DNA of 64,000 nt from Novosphingobium album (ex Hu et al. 2023). GTDB taxonomy: Bacteria; Pseudomonadota; Alphaproteobacteria; Sphingomonadales; Sphingomonadaceae. This document shows, in pieces, positions 8,755-17,703 of the stretch (within the stretch, counting starts at the first letter, position 1; every line of letters starts with the position of its first letter). Where the stretch lies: the NCBI RefSeq assembly GCF_022832385.1, contig NZ_JALHLE010000020.1, forward strand, positions 1 through 64,000. Reading direction: 5' to 3'. The position numbers and the translations under genes were made by a program. The notes under the pieces are model-generated. The model did no database searches. It had not been told where the DNA came from and saw nothing but the letters and a program-made list of their open reading frames with translations.

Positions 8755-10193
8755 TTGCCCTCCTTCCGACACCGGCGCGCCGTGCGCGGCAGGTTGAGGC
8801 ACAGGCGTAGTCCACCGAGCGGAGAATCTGCAGCTGTCAATGTCCCGCCGTGGGCGAGGGCGATAGCTCTGGCGATGGCAAGACCAAGTCCGCTCCCGCC
8901 GGTTTCCCTGTCCCGCGCCTCGTCCAGCCGGAACAGCGGCTCGAACAGGGCTTCGCGGGACTGTGCAGGAACCCCCGGTGCGCTGTCGTCGATGCAGATG
9001 ACGACCCGCTCGTTCGCGGGGGCCAGCGCAATGCGCACTTCGCCCGGCGAATCGGTGTAGCGCAGGGCATTGCTCAACGCATTGGCAAGAAGCTGTTCGA
9101 TACGAGCCGCATCCCACGTCACGGGCACAGCTTCGGACCGGCCGTCGAAGTGCAATGCCAGACCGCTGGCTTGCGCCTGGCGGGCAAAGCGGTCGATCGC
9201 GGCCCGGCATACGTCGCCTGCATCGGTTGGCAGGAATGTGCAGGGCAATGCATCAAGATCAGCCATGGCAAGCTGATGCAGGTCCTCCACGAGCCGGCCC
9301 AGATGCTCGGCCTCCTCGCGGATTGATTGAAATGTCTCGTCGCCGAGTGGCCTGATGCCGTCGTTCACCGCTTCCAGTTCGGCGCGAAGGGCCGCCAGCG
9401 GTGTGCGTAACTCGTGGGCAATTTCGGCCAGCCAGCGCCGTCGCGTTTGCTCGAGCTGGCCGAGTGCTTCGGCCATGGCATTGATGTCACTTCCGACAAC
9501 GTCCACTTCGGCAACGAAGCTGCCGGGTGCCCGCGCAGTGTAGTCGCCCTGGGCAATGGCATCGCTTGCGCGCTGGTAGGCGCTTGCAAGCCGCGCGCCT
9601 GCGCGGGCTGCCAGCCATGCGGGCAGAAGGCTGGCGAACAGCAGCAATATGGTAATGACCGTGGCGCCCCGGTACTGACTTGCGAGGAAACGGGCATCGA
9701 CGCCAAGTGGTGCAGGGCCGCGTGGCAGCAGGACCAGCAAACCAATCGCCTGCCCGTCGAGACGCAACGTGCTGCGGACGGTATGCCGCGGCCAGTGTCC
9801 ATCGGCAGGGCCGGGCGGACCGTGCAGCTTTGTGCCGTTCCAGTCGTAGACGAACAGGCGGGGCCCCAAAGCTTCGGGAGGAGGTGGCATCCGGCGCTGG
9901 CCGTTGACGCTGTGCAAAGGCTTTGCGCCAGGCGGCGGCAGCGGCACTTTGGCTGAGACCACATCGACCAGGGACACATTACCGGATCGCACCGCGGTCA
10001 CGCCGCCGTCTTCGCGGGCCTGTGCAACGACCTCTGCAGCAAGGTCTTGCAGACGCTCGTTGTCGCGCGCAGCCAGATAGTCCCGGAAACCCCGTTCGAG
10101 ATTGATCGAGAGGAACGCAGCCATCGCCAGCGCTCCGGCCAGCGCGGCACCTGCAACGCTCAAGAAAACGAGAGTAAACAGCCTGATTTTCAT
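8751..10193 (-). CDS. sensor histidine kinase (BaeS-like)
   Basis: A 480-residue inner-membrane kinase. There is one N-terminal membrane helix (about 5-28), a periplasmic sensor segment of about 135 residues, a second helix near 170-190, a HAMP region, the HisKA dimerisation motif IAHELRTPLAAL with the phospho-acceptor His, and an ATPase domain (N box near LANALSNALRY, G boxes around IDDSAPG and GGSGLGLAIA). The ATG at 10193 begins a normal signal-anchor (MKIRLFTLVFLS); an upstream in-frame ATG adds 16 unlikely residues. It precedes its response regulator with a 4-base overlap. A 9-bp inverted repeat lies just ahead of the start. Confidence 0.92.
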   Translation of the reverse strand: MKIRLFTLVFLSVAGAALAGALAMAAFLSINLERGFRDYLAARDNERLQDLAAEVVAQAREDGGVTAVRSGNVSLVDVVSAKVPLPPPGAKPLHSVNGQRRMPPPPEALGPRLFVYDWNGTKLHGPPGPADGHWPRHTVRSTLRLDGQAIGLLVLLPRGPAPLGVDARFLASQYRGATVITILLLFASLLPAWLAARAGARLASAYQRASDAIAQGDYTARAPGSFVAEVDVVGSDINAMAEALGQLEQTRRRWLAEIAHELRTPLAALRAELEAVNDGIRPLGDETFQSIREEAEHLGRLVEDLHQLAMADLDALPCTFLPTDAGDVCRAAIDRFARQAQASGLALHFDGRSEAVPVTWDAARIEQLLANALSNALRYTDSPGEVRIALAPANERVVICIDDSAPGVPAQSREALFEPLFRLDEARDRETGGSGLGLAIARAIALAHGGTLTAADSPLGGLRLCLNLPRTARRCRKEGK

Positions 10194-10211
10194 CTGGCTT
10201 GAGTGTCCCCT

Positions 10212-10247
10212 TGGCAGGTGGTGCAGGTCAATCCCTCGCACCTGCCA
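10212..10247. promoter_or_regulatory. inverted repeat upstream of the sensor kinase gene
   Basis: Nine-base arms TGGCAGGTG (10212-10220) and CACCTGCCA (10239-10247) flank an 18-base centre, ending 18 bases before the kinase ATG. It could fold in the 5' leader or be a regulator site. OmpR-family regulators usually use direct repeats, so a link to the adjacent regulator is uncertain. Confidence 0.35.
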
Positions 10248-10354
10248 GCAGACAATGGATAAATGATGGGGGAAAGCAGGGTGCGACCGATCAGGTCATG
10301 GCCAAGCAGCCTCGAAAAATTGCAGCGTTCTGTATGTGTTGTCGAAGAGTATGG

Positions 10355-10385
10355 AAACCATCGATTCCCGTGATGGGAGCGATGG
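10355..10385 (-). terminator. probable terminator of the tRNA-Phe transcript
   Basis: Reading leftward, CCATCG (10385-10380) pairs with CGATGG (10363-10358), with an inner TCCC/GGGA stem, followed by three T residues. The hairpin begins on the encoded CCA of the tRNA, so it also marks the 3' end of the infA-maf-rng-yacG-tRNA unit. The T run is short, so strength is uncertain. Confidence 0.45.
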
Positions 10386-10458
10386 TGCCCGGGGACGGAA
10401 TCGAACCGCCGACACCATGATTTTCAGTCATGTGCTCTACCAACTGAGCTACCCGGGC
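10383..10458 (-). tRNA. tRNA-Phe (anticodon GAA), CCA encoded
   Basis: The 76-base minus-strand sequence folds as a full cloverleaf. The acceptor stem is GCCCGGG with CCCGGGC, the D arm contains GCTCAGTTGGTAGAGC, the anticodon stem CATGA/TCATG encloses the loop CTGAAAA with anticodon GAA, and the T arm contains GGTTCGATTCC. Discriminator A and the CCA tail are encoded (10383-10386). It is downstream of yacG on the same strand, an arrangement common in sphingomonads. Confidence 0.96.
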
Positions 10459-10557
10459 ATCGCTTCGTGCGGCGGTCCGTGGGGACCGGCGAGCGGCTGG
10501 TTGCGGGCCTATGGCGAAGCGCGTCCGGCTTGGCAACCCCCTAATCGAGAGGATTTT

Positions 10558-10725
10558 TCAATCGTCCTGTGAATTGTCCGGAAAGCTGGGTGGACCGGGC
10601 AGCGCATAGCCATCGTCGAGCCATTGCAGGAGATCCCGGTCCCGGCAGCGTTTGGAACAGAATGGCGCGTGTTCGGCCTTGCGGGGCTTGCCGCAGATGG
10701 GACATTTGCGTTCGGACTTGGTCAT
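10558..10725 (-). CDS. yacG: YacG zinc-finger protein (DNA gyrase inhibitor family)
   Basis: A 55-residue protein with the four-Cys zinc site of YacG: CPICGKP near residues 8-14 and FCSKRCRDRDL near 22-32, followed by the conserved QWLDDGYALPG segment. E. coli YacG binds GyrB and inhibits gyrase; that role is assumed from the family. The ATG at 10725 overlaps the stop of the RNase gene (ATGA) and is preferred over an upstream in-frame ATG at 10824 that lies within that gene. tRNA-Phe follows about 100 bases downstream. Confidence 0.92.
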   Translation of the reverse strand: MTKSERKCPICGKPRKAEHAPFCSKRCRDRDLLQWLDDGYALPGPPSFPDNSQDD

Positions 10726-11696
10726 GGCGTGACGGCCTGCGCGAATCCGCCGGTGAGTGCAAGGCCGGGTTCTTCGCTCCATTGCAGCGAGCGGCCGGTC
10801 CGGCGGGCGAGTTCCGATTCCCATTGCGGGGTGATCGCGGTGCGAACGGAGGAGGGTACCGTGAGGAGCAGTCTTCCCGGTGCACTGACCATTTCTGCCT
10901 GTCGCAGCAGCAGGCGCGCGGCGGCACCTGCCGGGTCGCTGCGGACGCGTTGCAGGATCGAGGGGCGTTCCAGCCGGGAGACGAGCTGGACGAATCCAAA
11001 ACCGTTCATTGCCGTGCGCTGGTGCGGCCAGTGATCCAGCGCGGCAGCGAGCGCCTCGTCCACCATGCGCCGGTCGTCCTTGCGTTCCAATGATGGAAAA
11101 TCGATGCCGATCGAGCCGGCGAGATCGAGCTGCCCGATGGCGCGGGCGATCGCCGGGACAGCTGCCAGAGCGAGCGCTCTTGGCGCCTGCGTGCCGTCGA
11201 TGTCGATCAGTGTCATCGCGGGAGTCGGCGTGACGACGAGCGCGCCGCCATCGAAGGCGATCACGCCATCCAGCGCCTCGCCGATCAGTTCCGGCCAGGG
11301 ATCATCGGGGAAGCGGCGGACGGTGCGCACGGGCAACCCGTTCGCCGACAGGGATTCGGTCAGAGCAGGGGCAGGACGCACAGGCAGGGAACAGGCGCGC
11401 GCCTGCGCGCGTTTGAAACGGCCAGTCTCGGCCATTGCGGAACGCGTTACCTGCACACGTACCGGCGCGCCCTCGCTGGCCGATGCTGCGAGGCCGTCAA
11501 CCAGCGCTTCCTCACCAGAGGCAAAGCGGACCGTACCGCGCGGCGATCCGGCGCGGCGGGAGACGAGCAGCGCTTCGGCGACTTCTCCGGCTGACAGGTG
11601 CCCCGGCCATTCGAGGCGGGCTGCCAATACATCGCCGCCTTCGATCAGGATCGCGCGGCTTTCGCCGATCCCTTCCTCGACCAGCCACTCAGGCAA
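10722..11696 (-). CDS. short RNase E/G-family ribonuclease
   Basis: A 324-residue protein aligned with the catalytic core of RNase E/G. The two metal-binding Asp regions are recognisable: MTLIDIDG (about residues 161-168) and IGIDFPSLERKDDRR (about 195-209), equivalent to the LTAIDIN and VIDFIDM motifs of E. coli RNase E. It is much shorter than RNase G (about 490), with a reduced N-terminal S1 part and no C-terminal zinc-link Cys motif. Start is TTG at 11696, overlapping the end of maf by eight bases. Gene order infA-maf-this-yacG supports the call. Whether the shortened protein is catalytically active is unknown; both acidic regions are kept. Confidence 0.85.
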   Translation of the reverse strand: MPEWLVEEGIGESRAILIEGGDVLAARLEWPGHLSAGEVAEALLVSRRAGSPRGTVRFASGEEALVDGLAASASEGAPVRVQVTRSAMAETGRFKRAQARACSLPVRPAPALTESLSANGLPVRTVRRFPDDPWPELIGEALDGVIAFDGGALVVTPTPAMTLIDIDGTQAPRALALAAVPAIARAIGQLDLAGSIGIDFPSLERKDDRRMVDEALAAALDHWPHQRTAMNGFGFVQLVSRLERPSILQRVRSDPAGAAARLLLRQAEMVSAPGRLLLTVPSSVRTAITPQWESELARRTGRSLQWSEEPGLALTGGFAQAVTP

Positions 11697-12312
11697 TCGC
11701 GAATCCCGCTGATTTCAGCAGGGCCCGGGTCTCGAACAAGGGGAGGCCGACGACGCCTGAATGACTGCCGGAGATCCACGCGATGAGACCTTCGGCACTG
11801 CCCTGAATGGCATAGCCGCCCGCCTTTCCGTCCCACTCGCCACCCGCGATGTAGGCGTCGACTTCCTCGCGCGAAAGCGGCTTGAAGCGGACTATGGTTT
11901 CGGACAGCCGCTCGCGCACCGATCCGTCGGGCGCCCGCAGGGCAATCGCGGAGAGCACGCGGTGGCGGCGGCCGGACAGCAGGTCGAGGCAGGCGCGCGC
12001 GGTTGTTTCATCCTCGGCCTTGGGCAGGATGCGCCGTCCGCAGGCAACCACGGTGTCTCCGGCCAATACGAATGCATCGGACGAGGCTGCGGCGCACGCC
12101 TTTTCGCGCGCCATGCGGCGGGCATAGTCGCGCGGCACTTCGCGCGCAGCCGGGGTCTCATCGATATCGGCCGCTGCGATGGCGTCCGGAGTCAATCCCA
12201 GACGCGCGATCAGTTCGCGGCGGCGCGGGCTGGCCGAAGCCAGGATCAGGCGGGGAGCGGGGGCGGCGGCTGGCGCCTCCCCGACAGGGGCCTCAGTACT
12301 GACCGGGGCCAC
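11689..12312 (-). CDS. maf: Maf-family nucleotide pyrophosphatase
   Basis: A protein of about 207 residues that hydrolyses non-canonical or modified nucleoside triphosphates in this family. It shows the N-terminal signature [14 protein letters not shown], the central AGDTVV motif with the catalytic Asp, and the [10 protein letters not shown] segment. The GTG at 12312 is the most upstream sensible start; it lies within the last 20 bases of infA, so translation is likely coupled. The family core begins only at about residue 21, so a later non-ATG start is possible. The frame continues upstream through infA without meaning. Confidence 0.88.
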   Translation of the reverse strand: MAPVSTEAPVGEAPAAAPAPRLILASASPRRRELIARLGLTPDAIAAADIDETPAAREVPRDYARRMAREKACAAASSDAFVLAGDTVVACGRRILPKAEDETTARACLDLLSGRRHRVLSAIALRAPDGSVRERLSETIVRFKPLSREEVDAYIAGGEWDGKAGGYAIQGSAEGLIAWISGSHSGVVGLPLFETRALLKSAGFAIA

Positions 12313-12538
12313 CGCGACCGGGCATGAAGCGGTAGGTGATACGACCCTTGGTAAGGTCGTAGGGGGTGAGCTCGACGAGGACTTCGTCGCCGACCAGCAC
12401 GCGGATGCGGTTCTTGCGCATCTTGCCAGCGGTATGGCCAAGGATCTCGTGGCCGTTTTCCAGCTCTACGCGGAACATGGCGTTGGGCAGGAGTTCGACG
12501 ACCCTGCCGCGCATCTCGAGGAGTTCTTCTTTCGCCAT
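12293..12538 (-). CDS. infA: translation initiation factor IF-1
   Basis: An 81-residue OB-fold protein. The sequence [15 protein letters not shown], the internal [19 protein letters not shown] segment and [16 protein letters not shown] are diagnostic for IF-1, which binds the 30S A site during initiation. It is about nine residues longer than the E. coli protein, with the Gly-rich tail [10 protein letters not shown] seen in alphaproteobacteria. It leads the operon infA-maf-rng-yacG-tRNA-Phe. Confidence 0.97.
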   Translation of the reverse strand: MAKEELLEMRGRVVELLPNAMFRVELENGHEILGHTAGKMRKNRIRVLVGDEVLVELTPYDLTKGRITYRFMPGRGGPGQY

Positions 12539-12742
12539 CGGCGATCAATATCCGTTGTTCTGATGTGTCATCGGGGCGCCACATAGCGGCGGTCCGCCGA
12601 AAATGGAAGTCTTCGCGGTTCAGTGTGATGAAAGATACGCTGCGACAAAATGTTACGAGGCGTGAACTTGCCCGGCGAAATGGGACAAGGCATCAGCGCA
12701 ACCGGGATGGGACATGGATGATCTTGGCGGAGATTCTCGACG

Positions 12743-15649
12743 GTGCGTTCCCTTTCCCTGCTCAGTCTTGCGAGCTGTCTGTGCTGGCCGATGGGCGCAT
12801 TTGCGCAAGAAACCGGGCCATCTCTGATCACCGACGACGAGTCGAATGACCCTCTGGAGGTCCACGGCAACGAAATCCTCGTCATGGGTGTTCGTATCCG
12901 CGGCCAGATCGATGGGCCGCAACAGCCCGTGCAGGTGTTCGATGAAGAGGACATCGCGTCCTACGGCGCCAATTCCATTGCCGAGCTGATCGAAGCGATC
13001 TCCCCGCAGACGACGAGCGGGCGGGGGCGTGGCGATGGCCGGCCGGTCATGCTCGTGAACGGGCAGCGGATCAGCAGTTTCCGGGAAATGCGCAATATTC
13101 CGCCCGAGGCGATCCGCCGCCTCGAAGTCCTGCCCGAGGAAGTCGCGCTGCGGTTCGGCTATCCGCCCAACCAGCGCGTGATCAACATCATCCTCAAGGA
13201 CCAGTTTGCAGCCATGACGGCAGCAGGCGAATACAACCGGCCTGATCGCGGTGGTTACGACAACTTCGAGCTGGAAGGCGGCTTGTTCAAAATATCGGGC
13301 CCTCGCCGCTACAACGTGACGGCCAAGCTCGACGAAACGACGATGCTGACCGAGGCAGAGCGTCAGGTGAAGCAGGATGCCTCGGCCATGCCGACCGTCG
13401 CGGGCGATCCCGATCCCGCGCGGTACCGCAGCCTGGCCAGTGCGGACCACGAATTCTCGCTCGAAGGCACGATGACGCAGGGGCTGGGCGAGAACGGCCT
13501 GGGCGGCTCGAGTACCGCCAGTGGTGGCTACACGCACACCCAGACCACCAGGCTCTCCGGCCTCGATACGGTAACGCTGAGCTATGACGGTAACAGCGCC
13601 CTGCGTGCCTTGCCCGATCCGCTCACCACGCGCGTGGTGGCGGACGAGTTCGATGCCAGCTTCGGCTACAGCAAGATGCTCGGCAACTGGACCTTCAGCG
13701 CGACCGCCGACGGCAGCTATGTCGATACGAACACGCGGGTGGACCGGCGGCGCGATACCTCGGGACTGGTAGATGCCGCTGCTGCCGGCAATCTGGCGAT
13801 CGACGGCGCATTGCCCTTCGTCCCGGGCGCGGGCGTGGACACAGCCACCAACCGCGCGTTGTCGCTCACCAGCCTCGCCACCCTGTCCGGGAAGGCGTTC
13901 CGAACACCGGCAGGTGATGCCAACCTGACAGTCAAGGCCGGATACGACTTCAGCCGAACCCGCAGCGAGGACAGCCGCAATACGATGGGTGCCGTGACGC
14001 TGCGGCGCGGAGACCTGCAGGGCGGGCTGAACCTCGCGCTGCCGCTGACCAGCAGCGAATTTCTGGGTGCCGTGGGCGATGTGTCGCTGAATGTCAGCGG
14101 CGGGCTCAACCATCTTTCCGATTTCGGGACGCTGACGGACTGGAGCGCGGGCCTCACCTGGTCTCCCACGGATACGTTGACCTTCCAGGCGAGCTACCTC
14201 GTCAACGAAGCCGCGCCCTCGCTGGCGCAGCTCGGCGCGCCGACGGTGCTCAACTACAACGTTGCGGTCTATGACTTCACCAACGCGACGACGGCGCTGG
14301 TGACCACGACCACGGGCGGCAATCCCGATCTGGTCAAGGAGAAGCAGCGTGACATCAAGCTGTCCGCGCAATGGAAGCTGCCGTTCCTCGACCGCTCGAA
14401 CCTGATGGTGGAATATTTCCGCAACCGCTCCACCGACGTCACCCAGTCGTTCCCGTTGCTGACGCCCGCGATCGAGGCGGCCTTCGCCAACCGGGTGACG
14501 CGCGACAGTGCCGGAAACCTGCTCGCCATCGACCGGCGGGCCGTGACTTTCGACGAAGTGTCCAATTCGAGCATCCGCTGGGGCATCAACCTTTCCGGCA
14601 AACTGGGCAGCGACGCGGGCGGGTTCGGCTCGCGCGGCGGCTCGCCGGAAGCTGCGCGGCCCGCCACACCACCGCCGGGCCCTGAAGCCTCGCCGGGAGG
14701 GACGCGGAACAGCTTCGACCCGTCTCGCTTCGAGGCCATCCGTACGCAGCTTTGCACGCCCGGTGCAGAACCTGACATGGCGGGCTTGCCGGAAGGGTTG
14801 CGCAGCCGCCTCGCCGGCGTGGATGGAAAGCCCGACCCGCAAAAGCTCGCCCAGTTCCGCGAGCGCGCCTGCTCGGCGGATGCCACATTCCGTCCCGGCT
14901 TCGATCCCGGGCAATTCGCTCGCCTCCGCGCCGCGATCTGCGCGAAGGGTGCGGTCGAGCTGTCGGCTCTGCCGGAACGCATGGCGGAGCGGCTGCACGG
15001 CGAAGACGGCAAGGTCGACGAGGCGCGTCTGGCACAGATGCGCGAGAGGATGTGCAGCGCTGATGGCGGGCGGCCGGGCGGCGCGGCCTCGCAGACACCG
15101 CCGGAAACTGCTTCGCGGGCGCCATCCGGTGGAGGCATGCGCGGCCCGATGGCCGGGCCGCCGCGTGGCGGGCGGTGGAATATCTCGATCTACCACACCT
15201 GGCGCTTCAGCGACCGCGTGGCGATTGCCGCAGGCGTGCCGGTGCTCGATCAGTTGGCAGGTGATGCGATTGCCGCTGGGGGCGTGGCGCGCCATGCCAT
15301 CGAGTTCGAGGGCGGGCTGTTCAGGAACGGCGTGGGCCTGCGCCTCAATGGACAATGGACAGCGCCGGCGCACGTCAACGGCAGCGGCTTGCCCGGCAGT
15401 TCGGACTTGCGCTTCGGTGCCTACACCGCGGTGAACTTGCGGTTGTTCATGGATCTCGATCAGCAGAAAAATCTGATCGCGAAAGTGCCATTTCTGCAGG
15501 GCACGCGCGTGTCGTTCACCGTCGACCGGTTGTTCGATTCCCGCCAGAAGGTCACGGACGAGGATGGCGAAGTGCCGATCGCCTATCAGAAGGCTTTCCG
15601 CGAACCGCTCGGCCGCGTGATAGGGATCGACCTGCGCAAGCGCTTCTGA
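12743..15649 (+). CDS. TonB-dependent-receptor-like outer membrane protein with duplicated Cys module
   Basis: A 968-residue protein with a signal peptide ending AFAQ (about residue 22) and a plug domain (about 40-155: VQVFDEEDIASYGANS, VMLVNGQRI, IRRLEVLPEEVALRFGYPPNQRVINIILK). A long beta-rich barrel region ends in the C-terminal aromatic residue (IDLRKRF) expected for outer-membrane insertion. Between strands, residues about 640-800 form a Pro/Gly-rich insert with two copies of a 60-residue module (about 658-716 and 720-779), each with two Cys and a GxDGKxD segment. GTG start at 12743 follows GGAG by about 10 bases; there is no better ATG. Substrate unknown. It stands alone, divergent from infA and followed by uvrC. 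Confidence 0.88.
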   Translation: MRSLSLLSLASCLCWPMGAFAQETGPSLITDDESNDPLEVHGNEILVMGVRIRGQIDGPQQPVQVFDEEDIASYGANSIAELIEAISPQTTSGRGRGDGRPVMLVNGQRISSFREMRNIPPEAIRRLEVLPEEVALRFGYPPNQRVINIILKDQFAAMTAAGEYNRPDRGGYDNFELEGGLFKISGPRRYNVTAKLDETTMLTEAERQVKQDASAMPTVAGDPDPARYRSLASADHEFSLEGTMTQGLGENGLGGSSTASGGYTHTQTTRLSGLDTVTLSYDGNSALRALPDPLTTRVVADEFDASFGYSKMLGNWTFSATADGSYVDTNTRVDRRRDTSGLVDAAAAGNLAIDGALPFVPGAGVDTATNRALSLTSLATLSGKAFRTPAGDANLTVKAGYDFSRTRSEDSRNTMGAVTLRRGDLQGGLNLALPLTSSEFLGAVGDVSLNVSGGLNHLSDFGTLTDWSAGLTWSPTDTLTFQASYLVNEAAPSLAQLGAPTVLNYNVAVYDFTNATTALVTTTTGGNPDLVKEKQRDIKLSAQWKLPFLDRSNLMVEYFRNRSTDVTQSFPLLTPAIEAAFANRVTRDSAGNLLAIDRRAVTFDEVSNSSIRWGINLSGKLGSDAGGFGSRGGSPEAARPATPPPGPEASPGGTRNSFDPSRFEAIRTQLCTPGAEPDMAGLPEGLRSRLAGVDGKPDPQKLAQFRERACSADATFRPGFDPGQFARLRAAICAKGAVELSALPERMAERLHGEDGKVDEARLAQMRERMCSADGGRPGGAASQTPPETASRAPSGGGMRGPMAGPPRGGRWNISIYHTWRFSDRVAIAAGVPVLDQLAGDAIAAGGVARHAIEFEGGLFRNGVGLRLNGQWTAPAHVNGSGLPGSSDLRFGAYTAVNLRLFMDLDQQKNLIAKVPFLQGTRVSFTVDRLFDSRQKVTDEDGEVPIAYQKAFREPLGRVIGIDLRKRF

Positions 15650-15704
15650 GGACAACGCTCCGGCAGGGCTACCGTTTCGCCGTCGCGCGTCCTATCTCGC
15701 GGCG

Positions 15705-17648
15705 ATGGCGCGTACTCCTGCCGGAACTCCCGATAACCCCCAGGGTGGCGAACGCTTCAACGAGGAGCGGGCGACCTACACCGTGCGCGGGAGCGATCAG
15801 CCCGACCTGCAGGCCGGGGCCGAGGTGATCCGCGATACGGTGCGCACGCTGCCCTCGCGACCGGGCGTGTACCGGATGCAGGATGCACGCGGCGAAGTCC
15901 TCTATGTCGGCAAGGCAAGGGTCCTGCGCAACCGGGTGGCCAACTACGTTCAGTGGGAACGCCTGCCGATCCGCCTGCAGCGCATGGTCAGCCAGACGCG
16001 CTCGATGACGATCGTCACGACCAATTCGGAAGCCGAAGCACTGCTGCTCGAAGCGCAGCTGATCAAGCGCTTCCGCCCGGCCTACAACGTGCTTTTGCGC
16101 GACGACAAGTCGTTCCCTTTCATCCTGCTGCGCTCTGATCACGAGTTCCCGCGGATCATGAAGCATCGCGGTGCGCGCAAGGCCAAGGGTAACTACTATG
16201 GCCCCTTCGCCAGCGCAGGGTCGGTCAACACCACGATCAATGCGCTGCAGAAGCTGTTCCTGCTGAGGAGTTGCACCGACAGCTTCTTTTCGCGGCGCGA
16301 CCGGCCTTGCCTGCTCTATCAGATCAAGCGCTGCTCGGCCCCTTGCGTTGGCCGCATCGATGAGGCGGGCTACGCGGAACTGGTGCAGGAGGCGAAGGAC
16401 TTCCTCGGCGGCAAATCCAGCGCGGTGCAGCGCAAGATCGAGGCGCAGATGGCCGAGGCCGCCGAAACCCTGGATTTCGAGCGCGCCGCGATGCTGCGTG
16501 ACCGGCTGCGTGCGGCGACTTTCATCCAGGGCAGTCAGGCGATCAACGCCGAAGGGCTCGACAGTGCCGACATATTCGCGCTCGCCAACCGCAATGGCCA
16601 GATTGGCGTGCAGGCCTTCTTCATTCGCGGCGGCCAGAACTGGGGCCACCGCGCCTTCTTCCCGACGCATACCGAGGGGCTTTCGGAGGAAGAGGTGCTG
16701 CAAAGCTTCCTCACCCAATTCTACGAGGAAGTGCCGCCCGCGCGCACCATCCTTGTCGACCGCGAGCTACCCGAGCGGGAATTGCTGGCCGAGGCGTTTC
16801 GTGAAGGGGCAGGGGGCAAAGTCGAGATTTCCATCCCTCAGCGTGGGTCGCGCAGGCGGCTGATGGAGCAGGCCACGCGCAACGCCGTCGAGGCGCTCGA
16901 CCGCCGTCTCGCCGAGCGCGGCACGCAGGCGAAGATCATGCGCGAACTGGCGGAGTTCCTCGAACTGCCCGACGTGCCACAGCGGATCGAGGTCTACGAC
17001 AACTCGCATATCCAGGGCACCAAGGCACTGGGGGCGATGGTGGTGGCGGGGCCGGAAGGCTTCCTCAAGAACCAGTACCGCAAGTTCAACATCAAGTCGG
17101 CGCAGACCAACGACGACTTCGCGATGATGCGCGAAGTCATGACCCGCCGCTTCGGTCGTGTGCAGGAGGAAGACCCCGAGCGCACGAGCGGGACCTGGCC
17201 CGACCTCGTGCTGATCGATGGCGGCAAGGGCCAGATGAGCGCGGTGAAGGATGCGCTGGAGGAACTCGGCATCGAGGACGTCAACCTTATCGCCATCGCC
17301 AAGGGACCGCACCACGGGCGCGAGGGGCGCGAAGTGTTCCACTTCCCCGACGGGCGCGAGAAAATGCTGCCGGTCAATTCACCGCTGCTGTTCCACCTTC
17401 AGCGCCTGCGCGACGAAGTGCACCGCTATGTGATCGGCGCCCACCGCGACAAGCGCAGCAGGGCCATCACCGCAAGCCCGCTCGATGAAATTCCCGGCAT
17501 CGGTCCCGCGCGCAAGCGGGCGCTGCTGCTGCACTTCGGTACGGCAGGGAAAGTGCGCGCGGCCAGTCTGGAGGATCTCCAGCGCGCGCCCGGCGTCAGC
17601 GCGGCGGTGGCGCAGACGATTTACGATTTCTACCACCCCGGCGGGTGA
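15705..17648 (+). CDS. uvrC: excinuclease ABC subunit C
   Basis: A 647-residue nuclease that makes both incisions around DNA lesions in UvrABC repair. The order is a GIY-YIG nuclease (PGVYRMQD...VLYVGKA, about residues 53-72), a UVR domain (AAETLDFERAAMLRDRLRA, about 250), an RNase H-like nuclease (YDNSHIQGTKALGAMVV, about 430), and C-terminal helix-hairpin-helix repeats (IPGIGPARKRALL, APGVSAAVAQ). The N-terminal 40 residues are an alphaproteobacterial extension. The intergenic stretch after its stop contains a GC-rich 7-bp inverted repeat (17658-17664 with 17683-17689) between convergent genes but no T run. Confidence 0.97.
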   Translation: MARTPAGTPDNPQGGERFNEERATYTVRGSDQPDLQAGAEVIRDTVRTLPSRPGVYRMQDARGEVLYVGKARVLRNRVANYVQWERLPIRLQRMVSQTRSMTIVTTNSEAEALLLEAQLIKRFRPAYNVLLRDDKSFPFILLRSDHEFPRIMKHRGARKAKGNYYGPFASAGSVNTTINALQKLFLLRSCTDSFFSRRDRPCLLYQIKRCSAPCVGRIDEAGYAELVQEAKDFLGGKSSAVQRKIEAQMAEAAETLDFERAAMLRDRLRAATFIQGSQAINAEGLDSADIFALANRNGQIGVQAFFIRGGQNWGHRAFFPTHTEGLSEEEVLQSFLTQFYEEVPPARTILVDRELPERELLAEAFREGAGGKVEISIPQRGSRRRLMEQATRNAVEALDRRLAERGTQAKIMRELAEFLELPDVPQRIEVYDNSHIQGTKALGAMVVAGPEGFLKNQYRKFNIKSAQTNDDFAMMREVMTRRFGRVQEEDPERTSGTWPDLVLIDGGKGQMSAVKDALEELGIEDVNLIAIAKGPHHGREGREVFHFPDGREKMLPVNSPLLFHLQRLRDEVHRYVIGAHRDKRSRAITASPLDEIPGIGPARKRALLLHFGTAGKVRAASLEDLQRAPGVSAAVAQTIYDFYHPGG

Positions 17649-17703
17649 CGCGGCGAACCGGGCGTCCGTGTCGCGTGCAGACCGCCCGGCTTACCGCTTC
17701 CGG

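Noticed and set aside
10383..10458. tRNA-Phe as an integration site for an island
   Set aside because: Flanks are core genes (yacG and a two-component system); I see no integrase and no repeat of the tRNA 3' end nearby.
12653..15655. 1000-codon open frame antisense to the TonB-receptor-like gene
   Set aside because: Product is His/Arg/Ala-rich with no domain; it mirrors the GC-rich third positions of the sense gene, which has a signal peptide and recognisable plug domain.
17658..17689. terminator between uvrC and the secreted-protein gene
   Set aside because: A 7-bp GC stem exists but has an 18-base loop and no T run on either side.
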